This document shows, piece by piece, positions 8,912-17,986 of a DNA stretch of 64,000 bases; within the stretch, counting starts at the first letter, position 1, and each line of letters opens with the position of its first letter. The DNA comes from Gammaproteobacteria bacterium (lineage in GTDB: Bacteria > Pseudomonadota > Gammaproteobacteria > Enterobacterales > Permianibacteraceae): the NCBI GenBank assembly GCA_016182845.1, contig JACPFT010000005.1, positions 248,001 through 312,000 of the forward strand, read 5' to 3'. Under the pieces are notes generated by a model that was not told the DNA's origin, searched no databases, and saw only the letters and a list, made by a program, of their open reading frames with translations. The position numbers were made by a program, and so were the translations under genes.

Positions 8912-8931
8912 GTACAATCGCGTACAATCGC
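8912..8931 (+). promoter_or_regulatory. Duplicated -10-like decamer upstream of rimO
   Basis: The decamer GTACAATCGC occurs twice in perfect tandem (8912-8921 and 8922-8931), about 60-75 bases before the rimO start in the gcvR/rimO divergent region. Each copy contains TACAAT, a good sigma-70 -10 match. A convincing -35 is not visible, so this is a candidate only. Confidence 0.35.
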
Positions 8932-8988
8932 GCGCCCGCCGAGCCAGCCCCTGGTTTCGGCCTTCGCGTCCCCACGAGGTTTGCCTGC

Positions 8989-10326
8989 ATGTCCCAAGCC
9001 AATGCCACGCCCAAGGTTGCCAATCCTAAAGTTGGGTTCGTCTCTCTCGGTTGTCCCAAGAATCTCGTCGATTCCGAGCGCATCCTGACCCAGCTGCGCG
9101 CCGAGGGTTACCAGATCGTGCCCAGCTACGACGATGCGGATCTGGTTGTGGTGAACACCTGCGGCTTTATCGACTCGGCGGTGGAAGAATCCCTGGACGC
9201 CATCGGCGAGGCACTGGCGGAGAACGGCAAGGTCATCGTCACCGGCTGCCTGGGTGCCAAGTCCGAGGTGATCAAGGACGCCCATCCCTCCGTGCTGGCC
9301 GTGACCGGTCCCCACGCCTACGAGGAGGTCATGACGGCCGTGCACACCCATGTGCCGCCCAAGCACGATCCCTTCGTGGACCTGATCCCCGATACCGGCG
9401 TCAAGCTGACCCCCAAGCACTACGCCTATCTGAAGATTTCCGAGGGCTGCAACCACCGTTGCACCTTCTGCATCATCCCGTCCTTCCGCGGCGATCTGGT
9501 GTCCCGCGAGATCGGTCCGGTCCTGGCCGAGGCCGAGCGCCTGGTCAAGTCCGGCGTGAAAGAACTTCTGGTCATCTCCCAGGACACCAGCGCCTATGGC
9601 GTGGATCTCAAGTACAAGACCGGTTTCTGGAACGGCCGTCCGGTGAAGAGCCGTTTCCAGGAGTTGTGCGAGACCCTGGGCGAGATGGGCGTGTGGGTGC
9701 GCCTGCACTATGTCTATCCCTATCCCCACGTGGACAAGGTCGTGCCGCTCATGGCCGAGGGCAAGCTGGCCAAGTATCTGGACATTCCTTTTCAGCATGC
9801 CAGCCCCAAGGTCCTCAAGCTCATGAAGCGCCCGGCCCATGCCGAGAATGTCCTGGAACGCATCAAGGCCTGGCGCGAAATCTGCCCGGAGCTGAGCATA
9901 CGCTCCACCTTCATCGTCGGCTTCCCCGGCGAGACCGAGGAAGACTTCCAGATGCTCCTGGACTGGCTGGACGAGGCCCAGCTGGACCGCGTCGGCTGCT
10001 TCAAGTATTCGCCGGTGGAAGGCGCGGCGGCCAACGAGCTGCCGGATCCGGTGGCGGAAGAGGTAAAGGAAGAGCGCTGGCAGCGCTTCATGGCGAAACA
10101 GCAGGCCATTTCCGCCGCGCGCCTCCAAGCCAAGATCGGCAAGACCTACAAGGTCCTGGTGGACGAAGTGGTGGAGGAAGGCGCCGTGGCCCGCTCCGAG
10201 GCCGATGCGCCAGAGATCGATGGCCGCGTGTTTATCGACGGCGCCACTCACCTGAAACCCGGCGAGTTCGTCATGGTCGAGATCGAGGACGCCGACGAAT
10301 ACGATCTCTGGGGCAAGCTGGTGTAA
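8989..10326 (+). CDS. rimO: Ribosomal protein uS12 methylthiotransferase RimO
   Basis: Radical-SAM enzyme that adds a methylthio group to an Asp of ribosomal protein S12. The 445-residue product has an N-terminal UPF0004 domain ([17 protein letters not shown] with further Cys at NTCGF and TGCLG), which binds the auxiliary 4Fe-4S cluster. The radical-SAM core follows with the CxxxCxxC motif in CNHRCTFC, then a C-terminal TRAM domain (about 375-445). The [10 protein letters not shown] start separates RimO from MiaB. The ATG at 8989 has CGAGG upstream; an earlier in-frame start adds 66 residues not typical of the family. It ends at a strong terminator. Confidence 0.97.
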   Translation: MSQANATPKVANPKVGFVSLGCPKNLVDSERILTQLRAEGYQIVPSYDDADLVVVNTCGFIDSAVEESLDAIGEALAENGKVIVTGCLGAKSEVIKDAHPSVLAVTGPHAYEEVMTAVHTHVPPKHDPFVDLIPDTGVKLTPKHYAYLKISEGCNHRCTFCIIPSFRGDLVSREIGPVLAEAERLVKSGVKELLVISQDTSAYGVDLKYKTGFWNGRPVKSRFQELCETLGEMGVWVRLHYVYPYPHVDKVVPLMAEGKLAKYLDIPFQHASPKVLKLMKRPAHAENVLERIKAWREICPELSIRSTFIVGFPGETEEDFQMLLDWLDEAQLDRVGCFKYSPVEGAAANELPDPVAEEVKEERWQRFMAKQQAISAARLQAKIGKTYKVLVDEVVEEGAVARSEADAPEIDGRVFIDGATHLKPGEFVMVEIEDADEYDLWGKLV

Positions 10327-10345
10327 GCCGCCCGTCCTGCGAAGA

Positions 10346-10368
10346 GGCCGCCCCTTGGGCGGCCTTTT
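10346..10368. terminator. Intrinsic terminator after rimO
   Basis: An 8-bp GC stem GGCCGCCC / GGGCGGCC with a 3-base loop is followed by TTTT on the plus strand. It lies between convergent rimO and cydB. Confidence 0.85.
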
Positions 10369-10373
10369 GCATT

Positions 10374-11342
10374 TCAATAGCCCTGGGCCGCCGGCGTCTT
10401 GCCCCGGAACACCCGGTAGGCGTAGGCCGTGTAGCCCAGGATGATGGGCAGGAGCAGGACTACGCCGACGATGAGGAACTCCAAGGACTTGGGCGAAGCG
10501 GCCGCCTGCTGCAGGCTCAGGCCCAGCCCCAGGTAGGGGAAATGGCTGGCGACCAGGCCGGCGAAGCCGAGCACGAACACCGCGATGGCGAGACCGAAGG
10601 GCTCGCGCTCGGCGCGGGGCAGGATGCTCAGGAGGCGGGTCAGGAGCAGCACGGCCAGGAGCGGCAGGGGCGCCAAGTAAAGGACGTGCGGCAGGCTGAA
10701 CCAGCGGGCCGCCAGGTCGGCGCGGGCTAACGGCGTCGCCAGGGTCACAGCCACCAGGCCCAAGGCCAGGAGATAGACGCAAGCCCGCGCCCAAGCCCGT
10801 GCCCGTTCCTGCAATTCCCCCTCGTTCTTCATCACCAGCCAGGTGGCCCCCAAGAGGGCGTAGCCGGCGCAAAGTCCCGCCGCACAGATCAGGATGAACG
10901 GGCTGAGGCGCGCCACACCGCCGCCCGGCAGGCTCTCCACATAGGCGCCCAGGGCGAAACCCTGGCCGGCGGCGGCCAGGAGCGAACCCAGGAAGAACAC
11001 GCCATCCCAGAGCGCGCGGGCCATCCGGGTCTTGTAGCGGAATTCGAAGGCGACGCCGCGCAGCACCAGGCCCAGCAGCATCAGAATGAGCGGCACGTAC
11101 AAAGCCGGCAGCAGGGCCGCGTAGGCCGGGGGAAAGGCGGCGAAGAGCAGCACCCCGCCGAACACCAGCCAGGTCTCGTTGCCGTCCCAGAGCGGCACGA
11201 TGCCGGCGATCATGCGATCCCGCTCGGCCTGCTCGCCCACCAGGGGCAGTAAGAGGCCGACACCCAGATCGAAGCCATCCAGGATCACGTACATGAGCAC
11301 GGCGAAGCCGGTCAGGGCATAGAAGAACAGCGGCAGATCCAT
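10374..11342 (-). CDS. cydB: Cytochrome bd-type quinol oxidase subunit II (CioB/CydB)
   Basis: Inner-membrane subunit of 322 residues with about eight to nine hydrophobic helices. It begins MDLPLFFYALTGFAVLMYVI and has the family's early GFDLG and WDGNETWL motifs. With CydA it forms the bd oxidase that reduces O2 to water with quinol without pumping protons. ATG 11342 lies 5 bases after the cydA stop. It is shorter than E. coli CydB (379), consistent with the CIO-type group. No small CydX-like frame is apparent between its stop and the terminator 6 bases beyond. Confidence 0.93.
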   Translation of the reverse strand: MDLPLFFYALTGFAVLMYVILDGFDLGVGLLLPLVGEQAERDRMIAGIVPLWDGNETWLVFGGVLLFAAFPPAYAALLPALYVPLILMLLGLVLRGVAFEFRYKTRMARALWDGVFFLGSLLAAAGQGFALGAYVESLPGGGVARLSPFILICAAGLCAGYALLGATWLVMKNEGELQERARAWARACVYLLALGLVAVTLATPLARADLAARWFSLPHVLYLAPLPLLAVLLLTRLLSILPRAEREPFGLAIAVFVLGFAGLVASHFPYLGLGLSLQQAAASPKSLEFLIVGVVLLLPIILGYTAYAYRVFRGKTPAAQGY

Positions 11343-11347
11343 GGCGT

Positions 11348-12703
11348 TCACTCCGCCAGCCAATGGCCGGACTGTGTGGGGATGGGCCGGCTTTCGACCT
11401 GCACGCCGCGCCGTACCAGGCGCAGGGCGTAGAACAGGAAGACGGCGAGGAGGACGGTGTAGACGGCGAGAAATAGGCTCAGGGAGTTGAGCACCAGGGC
11501 CGCCGGCAGATTCGGACTTAAGGCGTCGCGGGTTCGTAACAGGCCGTGCACGACCCAGGGCTGGCGGCCGATCTCCGCCACCCACCACCCGGCCAGGGTG
11601 GCGATGAAGCCGGAGGGTGCCATCCATTGGGCCAGGGTCAGGAAGCGCGGCGAGTCGGCCAGGTGGCCGCGCCGCCAGAGCATGAGCCCCCAGGCGGCGG
11701 TGAGGAGCATCAGCGCCGCCATTCCCAGCATGACCCGGAAACTCCAGAACACCGGCAGCGCCGGCGGGCGCTGGTCTGGCGGCACGGACTTCAGACCCTG
11801 GAGCTCGCCGTCGGCGTCGTGGGTCAGGATCAGGGAGGCGAGGCGGGGAATGCCGATTTCCAGGTGGTTGGTTTCGGCCTTGGCATCCGGCCAGGCGAAG
11901 AGCAGCAGCGGCGCGCCGCGCTCGGTTTCCCAGACGCCCTCGATGGCGGCGAGCTTGAGAGGCTGGTACTCGCGAACCTTGAGGCCGTGCAGATCGCCGA
12001 CGAGGAATTGCAGGGGAATGAGCAGGGCCGCCAGGCCAAGCCCTAAGCGCAGATGGGTGGCGGCGAAGGCCTGGTCGCCACGGCGTTGGTGCCAGGCGCC
12101 GGCGGCCAGGACCGCGAAGGCGCCGCTCAGGAAGGCCGCGATCAGCATGTGGGCGAGACGCAGGGGGAAGGAGGGGTTGAAGATCACGTCCCACCAATCG
12201 GCGACGACGGCATGGCCGGCGCCGAGCGCGTGCCCGGCGGGGGTCTGCATCCAGGAATTGGCGGCCAGGATCCAGAAGCTGCTGGCCAGGGTGCCCAGGG
12301 CCACCATGAGCGTGGCGAAGAAGTGCAGGCGCGGGCCGACGCGGGTCCAGCCGAAGAGCATGATGCCGAGGAAGCCGGCCTCCAGGAAGAAGGCGCTAAT
12401 GACCTCGTAACCCATGAGCGGGCCGATGATTTCGCCGGCAAAGGCCGAGAAACCGGCGAAGTTCGTGCCGAACTCGTAGGACAGGACGATACCGGAGACC
12501 ACGCCCATGCCGAAGGCCAGGGCGAAGAGCTTGCTCCAGAATTTCGCGTAATCGCGGTAGCGGGCGTCGCCGGTCTTCAGCCACAGGCCTTCGAGGAGGA
12601 CCAGGAGCCAGGCGATGCCGATGGTGAAGGTCGGAAACAGGATGTGGTAGGACAGGGTGAGTGCAAATTGCAAGCGGGAGAGCAGTAGGGCATCCATGGA
12701 CAT
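11348..12703 (-). CDS. cydA: Cytochrome bd-type quinol oxidase subunit I, short Q-loop type (CioA/CydA)
   Basis: Haem-bearing subunit, 451 residues from the ATG at 12703 (start MSMDALLLSRLQFALTLSYH). Candidate haem ligands include the His in LSYHILFP and the His in LRLAHMLIA. The conserved GRQPW motif is in the segment following GWWVAEI. The protein is about 70 residues shorter than E. coli CydA because the periplasmic quinol-binding loop is short, as in cyanide-insensitive oxidases. It is first in a two-gene operon with cydB. An FNR/Anr-like site lies about 85 bases upstream, suggesting induction at low oxygen. Confidence 0.94.
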   Translation of the reverse strand: MSMDALLLSRLQFALTLSYHILFPTFTIGIAWLLVLLEGLWLKTGDARYRDYAKFWSKLFALAFGMGVVSGIVLSYEFGTNFAGFSAFAGEIIGPLMGYEVISAFFLEAGFLGIMLFGWTRVGPRLHFFATLMVALGTLASSFWILAANSWMQTPAGHALGAGHAVVADWWDVIFNPSFPLRLAHMLIAAFLSGAFAVLAAGAWHQRRGDQAFAATHLRLGLGLAALLIPLQFLVGDLHGLKVREYQPLKLAAIEGVWETERGAPLLLFAWPDAKAETNHLEIGIPRLASLILTHDADGELQGLKSVPPDQRPPALPVFWSFRVMLGMAALMLLTAAWGLMLWRRGHLADSPRFLTLAQWMAPSGFIATLAGWWVAEIGRQPWVVHGLLRTRDALSPNLPAALVLNSLSLFLAVYTVLLAVFLFYALRLVRRGVQVESRPIPTQSGHWLAE

Positions 12704-12786
12704 CGCACCGTGAGCGTTGTGGACACCGTTCCAGCCTACGCCCGAGCGAGCGCCCTCCCCAGTGACCGGCTGTCGCATGGGGCGCT

Positions 12787-12800
12787 TTGACGCAGATCAA
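12787..12800 (-). promoter_or_regulatory. FNR/Anr-like box upstream of cydAB
   Basis: TTGAC-GCAG-ATCAA differs from the FNR/Anr consensus TTGAT-N4-ATCAA at one base. It lies 84-97 bases upstream of the cydA start and 148 bases upstream of phaB, in their shared divergent region. Anr/FNR control of bd oxidases is known in Pseudomonas and E. coli. The site could serve either gene; cydA is the likelier. Confidence 0.55.
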
Positions 12801-12947
12801 GGATTCGCCGGATCGTGCCGCTGGCGGTAGGCCGAAATTGCCGACGGAGTCGCTTGTCCGACCTCGCTTGTCATCGTATGGTAGGAAAGCGCTGTAACAA
12901 TGGGCATCCCCGACAGGGGCGGATTGACATCGACGAGGAGCAAAGAC

Positions 12948-13694
12948 ATGAAAGGACGTGTGGCATTCGTGACCGGCGGAACGGGCGGCATCGGTACCGC
13001 CATTTGCCGGCGCCTGTGTGACGAGGGGTACAAGGTCGCGGCCGGTTACAATTCCGGCGGCGATCACGAGAAGGCCCGTGCCTGGCAGGCCGAGCAGAAG
13101 ACCGCTGGCTACGACATCGCCATCAGCTACGGCGATGTGCGCGATTTCGAGTCCTGCAAGCGCTCCATCGGCGAAGTCGAGGAGATGCTCGGTCCCATCG
13201 ACGTGCTGGTCAATAACGCCGGCATCACCCGCGACGCCACTTTGCGCAAGATGACGCCGGACATGTGGGGCGCCGTGCTCACGTCCAACCTCGACTCTGT
13301 GTTCAACATGACTCGCAATGTCATCGAGGGCATGATCGCGCGGCAGTTCGGCCGCATCGTCAATGTCTCGTCCATCAACGCCCAGAAAGGTCAGCTCGGC
13401 CAGACCAATTATTCCGCCGCCAAGGCCGGCATGCATGGCTTCACCAAGGCCCTGTCCCAGGAAGTGGCGCGCAAGGGCGTGACGGTCAACACCATCTCCC
13501 CCGGTTATATCGCCACGAAAATGGTCATGGCCGTGCCCGAGGAAATCCGCAACAAGATCATCGAGGATATTCCGGTCGGCCGCCTGGGCACCCCGGAGGA
13601 AATCGCCCGCGCCGTGGCCTTCCTGGCCGCCGACGAGGCCGGTTTCATCACCGGCTCGGATCTGTCGGTGAACGGCGGGCAGCATATGCACTGA
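12948..13694 (+). CDS. phaB: Acetoacetyl-CoA reductase (PhaB-type SDR)
   Basis: A 248-residue short-chain dehydrogenase. The NADPH-binding glycine motif is TGGTGGIG near the N-terminus, with NNAG at about residue 90. The catalytic Ser is in VNVSSINAQKGQ, and Tyr/Lys are in NYSAAKAG. The segment GQTNYSAAKAGMHGFTKALSQE and the C-terminal GGQHMH closely match PhaB/PhbB rather than FabG. It makes (R)-3-hydroxybutyryl-CoA for polyhydroxybutyrate. The ATG has a strong GAGGAG eight bases upstream. No phaC or phaA lies in the window. A terminator follows. It is divergent from cydAB. Confidence 0.9.
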   Translation: MKGRVAFVTGGTGGIGTAICRRLCDEGYKVAAGYNSGGDHEKARAWQAEQKTAGYDIAISYGDVRDFESCKRSIGEVEEMLGPIDVLVNNAGITRDATLRKMTPDMWGAVLTSNLDSVFNMTRNVIEGMIARQFGRIVNVSSINAQKGQLGQTNYSAAKAGMHGFTKALSQEVARKGVTVNTISPGYIATKMVMAVPEEIRNKIIEDIPVGRLGTPEEIARAVAFLAADEAGFITGSDLSVNGGQHMH

Positions 13695-13710
13695 GTCAGT
13701 GCGACCAAAA

Positions 13711-13739
13711 CAAAAGGGCCTTTCGGCCCTTTTGTCGTT
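13711..13739. terminator. Intrinsic terminator between phaB and DUF2897 gene
   Basis: A perfect 10-bp stem CAAAAGGGCC / GGCCCTTTTG with a 4-base loop lies just after phaB and one base before the convergent small gene's stop. A/T runs on both sides make it usable in both directions. Confidence 0.85.
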
Positions 13740-13904
13740 TCAGTCCTTCTTGTCCTTCGCATCCAGCTCCGCGTTGCGTTCGCGGATGCGCTTTAGCTGT
13801 TCTTCGCTGAGCGGCAGCTTCTTCGCGCTGTCTTTCAGCAGCAGCAGATTCCCGACGATGAAGCCGATGGCAAGAGCGATGATGAGCCAGGCGTACCAGG
13901 GCAT
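13740..13904 (-). CDS. Small membrane protein, DUF2897 family
   Basis: A 54-residue frame beginning MPWYAWLIIALAIGFIVGN: one N-terminal transmembrane helix followed by a charged tail (KRIRERNAELDAKDKKD). Length, the leading Trp-rich segment, GFIVGNLLLLK and the charged tail match from memory the DUF2897 family of gammaproteobacterial proteins, which has no known function. It lies between the phaB terminator and the M14 carboxypeptidase on the minus strand, 45 bases downstream of that gene, so it may be cotranscribed. Confidence 0.75.
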   Translation of the reverse strand: MPWYAWLIIALAIGFIVGNLLLLKDSAKKLPLSEEQLKRIRERNAELDAKDKKD

Positions 13905-13949
13905 GGCGACTCCATGTACCGACGGGGCCCCGTAGCCCCGGTTCTCAGC

Positions 13950-15755
13950 TTACAGTTCCCGACCCACCGGGTACAGCAGGTAGCGCTGATCGTAAAACTT
14001 GCTGCGCTCGTAGAACCAGGACAGGCGCGCCTGCGGGTCCTTGGCGAAGGCGGGATCGGCGGCGAGCTTGGCCTCGAAGTCCGCTTTCAGCTTGGGGTCG
14101 TCGGCCAGGGCCTTTTCCGCCATGGGGGCGATCACATAGCCTTCCACGTATTCCGTGCGCTGCAGGATTTCCGGGAAGAAGCCCCAGGCGAACAGAGAGT
14201 CGTTGCTCTTCGGCTCCATCATCACCACCAACAGATCGCCCAGGGCCTGATCCGTGCTGACGCGCACCGAACCGGCCGGGAACCATTCCTCGCGGGTTTC
14301 CTTCTTGAGCTTGGCGTTCAGGGTGTTACGGCCCTCGAAGGGCGTGGCCGAGGGCTTGGCATCGACCACGCGATACATTTCCAGTTTTACCGTGGTCGGC
14401 GCTTTCAGCTGTTCCATCGCGATGCCATGGGCACGCAGGCGCTCGATCACCTCCGGCTTGGTGGCCGGCACCCAATAGGCCTTGGGCCGGGACAGTTGAA
14501 CCGCCGGCTGCTGGCGATAGAACTTGAGGTTTTCCAAGGTTTCCGGCTTGCCGGTCCAGCGCACTTCCTCGATGCCCGAGGCGGGGGATGCGTATTTCTC
14601 GTGGCTTACCCCTAAGAAATCCCGCTCGCCGGCCGGCTGCTCGGTATCGGTCCAATTCATGGGGATACTGGCCGGGCGGCCGCCTTGCTCGAAGGCGATG
14701 GCGGCGCGCAGTTCCTTGGCGCGCTTGCCGAGCACGTCCAGGGCTTCCTCCAGCAGCACGCGGTTGCCCAGCACGCGCTGTTTATAGGGCTTCAGGGAAT
14801 GATTCTCGATCAGCACGCTGGGCATATGGCGCAGATCGCCGTAACCGGCGGAGAAGCGCGGCGTGTGCTGGCCATCGTCCAGGCCTTCGCTCAGGTCGCG
14901 GTTGTTCCTGGCGAACACCAGGGGGCCCGGGATGTGATCGGCGCCTTTAAGGGCACTCGTGACCGCCGGCGAAAAATACTTTTCCAGCCACTGGGCGATC
15001 TTCGGCGAATAGCTGGGCTTGCCCTCGTGGCCGTTGTAACCCCAGGTGATGTCGTACTGGTAGTCGATACCGTCGGTGACATGCAGATCGATATACAGCT
15101 CGGGCTGCCACTCGTTGATGAGGCCCAGCATGGCGCGGGTTTCCGGCGCGTCGGCCTTGATGTAATCGCGGTTCAGGTTCAGGTTCTGGGCGGTGGTGCG
15201 CCAGCCCTGGTTCACCGGGCCGCGCTGGTTCGGGCGGTTCCACTCGGAGATGCGCTCGTGGCCATCGGCATTGAAGATGGGCACGAACAGGAAATTGGCA
15301 TCGTCCAGCAGCTCGTCCTTCTTGTTGAAGGCGATATCGCGCAGCAGCATGAGCCCCGCGTCCTTACCGTCGATCTCGCCGGCATGGATGCCGGCCTGGG
15401 CCAATAGAGTCGGCTTGCCGGCGGCTTTCAGGCTGGCGGAGTCGAAGGCGCCGGCCTTGCTGGCGATGACGACCACCAGCTCGCGGCCCTGGGCGGTCTT
15501 GCCGAAGCTCTTCATTTCCAACAGGGGCGATGCCTCCACCAATTTCTGCAAATAGGCCATGGTGTCGGCGTAATTCGGCGTGTCGTTCAGGCCCAGTTTC
15601 TCCGCCGGTGTTTCCCAGGCGTCGCCATGGGGCGCGATGAGCTTCTCGCTGTCGCCATGCCATTCCGGTGCCGGCGGCAGCAGATCCTGGGGGCCGGCCC
15701 AGGCATTCAAGGAAACGGCGAGGCCGATGGACAGTGCGAGTAGGGATTTTTTCAT
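13950..15755 (-). CDS. Secreted M14-family zinc carboxypeptidase
   Basis: A 601-residue exported protein with a clear Sec signal (MKKSLLALSIGLAVSLNAWA). The M14 catalytic domain covers about residues 55-350. Zinc ligands are seen in GIHAGEIDG (HxxE) and in the later IDLHVTDG, and a candidate catalytic Glu is in VLIENHSLKPY. The remaining ~250 residues form an accessory region I do not recognise. M14 enzymes cut C-terminal residues from peptides or muropeptides. It lies 6 bases after the M15 peptidase gene on the same strand, at the end of the dapE-containing run, so it is probably in the same transcript. The substrate is not evident. Confidence 0.88.
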   Translation of the reverse strand: MKKSLLALSIGLAVSLNAWAGPQDLLPPAPEWHGDSEKLIAPHGDAWETPAEKLGLNDTPNYADTMAYLQKLVEASPLLEMKSFGKTAQGRELVVVIASKAGAFDSASLKAAGKPTLLAQAGIHAGEIDGKDAGLMLLRDIAFNKKDELLDDANFLFVPIFNADGHERISEWNRPNQRGPVNQGWRTTAQNLNLNRDYIKADAPETRAMLGLINEWQPELYIDLHVTDGIDYQYDITWGYNGHEGKPSYSPKIAQWLEKYFSPAVTSALKGADHIPGPLVFARNNRDLSEGLDDGQHTPRFSAGYGDLRHMPSVLIENHSLKPYKQRVLGNRVLLEEALDVLGKRAKELRAAIAFEQGGRPASIPMNWTDTEQPAGERDFLGVSHEKYASPASGIEEVRWTGKPETLENLKFYRQQPAVQLSRPKAYWVPATKPEVIERLRAHGIAMEQLKAPTTVKLEMYRVVDAKPSATPFEGRNTLNAKLKKETREEWFPAGSVRVSTDQALGDLLVVMMEPKSNDSLFAWGFFPEILQRTEYVEGYVIAPMAEKALADDPKLKADFEAKLAADPAFAKDPQARLSWFYERSKFYDQRYLLYPVGREL

Positions 15756-15761
15756 TGTGAC

Positions 15762-16496
15762 TTATTCCGAAGGGTTGTGCCCAGCGGCGCTGGGCGGACA
15801 AATGTTGCGGATATAACGGGATTCGATGTGGGGCAGTTGGGCGAGCACCAGCTCGCGTAGCGGAAGCTCCAGGTTGAGCACGGCGCTGGCCAGGAGGGCC
15901 GGCGTCAGGGCCTGGGCGGCCGGGATGCTCACCGGGGCATGGGAAATATGCCAGGGCTCGGCCGCGACGCCGCCGCGATACTCGGCATAGGGCAGGAAGA
16001 AGCCGAAACGCTGCAGATTGTCGCGCAGCCATAGGCCGAAATCGTGGAAGGGGCCGCCGGGGGAAAATTCCTCGGGAACCAGCTGCACGCGGAAATCGGC
16101 GGGAATCCGGCTGCGATCGATGATATCGACCTCGCTGCCCCAGTGGTGGCGGCTGGCGCCCGGTAGGGCCGACCAGCGCAAAATGGCATGCAGCAATTCG
16201 TCGGGACTCAGGCTAGAGAAATCCAGGACCGAGCCATCCAGGGCAAAGAGCTTGCGCTTGCCTTCGGCCTTGGCACGCCAGATGGCGGCCTGGTGCTCGA
16301 AACTGCGAAACGCGCTGACCAGGCGCGGCTGGAAGCCCTCGCCTTCCGCAGCCGAGCAGAGGGCGAGCAGGGCCTCGCGGGTATCGGCATGCACGCGGAA
16401 GGGTAGGCCCTGGGCGTCGCGGGCAGGGTGCTCGGGCAAGGCCACCAGATGGCTTTCCGCCTGACCCAGGAGTTGTTCCGGCGTCAGCATGCTCAT
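15762..16496 (-). CDS. M15 family D-alanyl-D-alanine carboxypeptidase (VanY-like)
   Basis: A 244-residue zinc peptidase of the LAS/M15B group. Motifs in order: [10 protein letters not shown], the zinc ligands in [11 protein letters not shown] (His and Asp), and the catalytic/zinc pair in EPWHISH. These enzymes trim the terminal D-Ala from peptidoglycan stem peptides. No signal peptide is evident at the annotated start, which is odd for a peptidoglycan enzyme; the first 25 residues are not hydrophobic. Its ATG overlaps the dapE stop by four bases. Coupling to dapE and yffB upstream and to a secreted M14 peptidase downstream suggests cell-wall peptide turnover, which is inference. Confidence 0.86.
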   Translation of the reverse strand: MSMLTPEQLLGQAESHLVALPEHPARDAQGLPFRVHADTREALLALCSAAEGEGFQPRLVSAFRSFEHQAAIWRAKAEGKRKLFALDGSVLDFSSLSPDELLHAILRWSALPGASRHHWGSEVDIIDRSRIPADFRVQLVPEEFSPGGPFHDFGLWLRDNLQRFGFFLPYAEYRGGVAAEPWHISHAPVSIPAAQALTPALLASAVLNLELPLRELVLAQLPHIESRYIRNICPPSAAGHNPSE

Positions 16497-17626
16497 GCCA
16501 GCAGGTTCTCCAGGAGTCGCTCATAGATGCGCGCCAGGCTTTCCAAGTCGGCGACGGCGCAGCACTCGTTGAGCTTGTGGATGGTGGCATTGGGCACGCC
16601 CAACTCGACGACCTGGGCGCCGGTCTTGGCAATGAAGCGGCCGTCGGACGTGCCGCCGGTGGTGGAGGCCTCGGTTTCCAGGCCGGTTTCCTTGGCGATG
16701 GCCGCGCGCACCGCGTCCACCAGCTCGCCGGAGCCGGTCAGGAACGGTTCGCCGTTCAATGTCCAGTCGATCCGGTAGTCCAGCTGGTGATTATCCAATA
16801 CGGCATGGACCTGGCGCTGCAAATCTTGCCAGCTCTGTTCCGTGGAATAGCGGAAATTGAAGGCCAGTTTCAGCTCGCCGGGGATGACATTGCCGGCGCC
16901 GGTGCCGGCGGCCATATCCGTGATCTGAAAGCTCGTCGCCGGGAAAAACGCATTGCCCTCGTCCCAGCGGGTCCTTGCCAGGGCGTTCAGGGCGGCCAGG
17001 GCCTTGTGCACCGGGTTGTCGGCCAGATGGGGGTAGGCCACATGGCCTTGCACACCCTTGACCAATAATTTTCCCGACAGGGAACCCCGCCGGCCCACTT
17101 TGATCATGTCGCCGGTCGCTTTCACGCTAGTGGGCTCGCCGACGAGACAATAATCCAGACGCGGCCCGTTTTCCTGCAGCCATTCCACGACGCGTACCGT
17201 GCCGTTGATGAACGGACCTTCCTCGTCGGAGGTGATGAGATAGGCGATGGCGCCGCGATGGTTCGGATGCTTGGCGACGAAACGCTCGGTGGCGACGAGC
17301 ATGGCCGCCAGGGCGCCCTTCATGTCGGCGGCGCCGCGGCCGTACAAGACGCCGTCCTTGATGGTGGGCGTGAAAGGGTCCGTATGCCATTGCTCGACGG
17401 GGCCGGTGGGCACGACGTCGGTATGCCCGGCGAACACGAAGACCGGGCCGCTTTCGGCATCGCCGCGCAAGGCCCAGAAATTATCGGTGTCGACGAAGCG
17501 CAGGGGCGTGGCGGTGAAGCCGCAGGCGGCGAGTCGCTGCATCATCAGCGTCTGGCATCCGGCGTCTTCCGGCGTGACCGAGGCGCGGCTGATGAGTTCC
17601 GAGGCCAGGTCGATGACTTCACTCAC
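16493..17626 (-). CDS. dapE: Succinyl-diaminopimelate desuccinylase
   Basis: M20-family di-zinc enzyme of 377 residues (E. coli 375) that makes LL-diaminopimelate in lysine/peptidoglycan synthesis. Visible motifs are the first metal site [11 protein letters not shown], the bridging Asp and catalytic Glu in [12 protein letters not shown], and the C-terminal GTSDGRFI. The start overlaps the yffB-like gene by four bases (ATGA), the same neighbour pair as in E. coli. The end overlaps the M15 peptidase gene by four bases. Three adjacent frames linked by 4-base overlaps imply one translationally coupled transcript. Confidence 0.97.
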   Translation of the reverse strand: MSEVIDLASELISRASVTPEDAGCQTLMMQRLAACGFTATPLRFVDTDNFWALRGDAESGPVFVFAGHTDVVPTGPVEQWHTDPFTPTIKDGVLYGRGAADMKGALAAMLVATERFVAKHPNHRGAIAYLITSDEEGPFINGTVRVVEWLQENGPRLDYCLVGEPTSVKATGDMIKVGRRGSLSGKLLVKGVQGHVAYPHLADNPVHKALAALNALARTRWDEGNAFFPATSFQITDMAAGTGAGNVIPGELKLAFNFRYSTEQSWQDLQRQVHAVLDNHQLDYRIDWTLNGEPFLTGSGELVDAVRAAIAKETGLETEASTTGGTSDGRFIAKTGAQVVELGVPNATIHKLNECCAVADLESLARIYERLLENLLA

Positions 17627-17967
17627 GACAGGGCTTCCCGGTATTTTTCCTCGGCGAAACCCACCAGCAGCCTACCGCCGGCTTCCAGAACCGGACGCTT
17701 GACGAGACTGGTGTTGGCCAGCATCAGGGCCACGGCCTTGGCCTCGTCCACGGCTTCACGGGCCGTTTCCGGCAGGCCGCGCCAGGTCGTGCCTCGAGTA
17801 TTCAGCAGCGTTTCCCAGCCGACTCGGGAAATCCACTCGCGCAGCTTGGCTTCGGAAAGCCCGGCCGTTTTGTAATCATGAAACGCGTAATCCCTGCCCT
17901 GAGCGGCGAGCCAGGCGCGGGCCTTCTTCATGGTGTCGCAGTTCTTGATGCCGTAGATCGTGAGCAT
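17623..17967 (-). CDS. yffB: ArsC/Spx-family protein, YffB-like
   Basis: A 114-residue thioredoxin-fold protein of the ArsC/Spx/YffB family, starting [16 protein letters not shown], where the single N-terminal Cys is the family active site. The C-terminal half holds the [14 protein letters not shown] segment typical of YffB. It is not a proven arsenate reductase. YffB is conserved next to dapE in E. coli and many relatives with unknown purpose. Here it overlaps dapE by four bases and lies about 20 bases downstream of the palindromic repeat that separates it from dapD. Confidence 0.88.
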   Translation of the reverse strand: MLTIYGIKNCDTMKKARAWLAAQGRDYAFHDYKTAGLSEAKLREWISRVGWETLLNTRGTTWRGLPETAREAVDEAKAVALMLANTSLVKRPVLEAGGRLLVGFAEEKYREALS

Positions 17968-17986
17968 GCCGTAGATCCTAAATCAG

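Noticed and set aside
8833-10872. Long minus-strand frame (679 codons) over rimO
   Set aside because: It is antisense to RimO, which carries the full radical-SAM motif set. The composition (His/Gly/Leu-rich) is typical of shadow frames in GC-rich DNA.
12396-13691. Minus-strand frame over phaB and the start of cydA
   Set aside because: It crosses the divergent promoter region and the opposite strand of PhaB and has no family resemblance.
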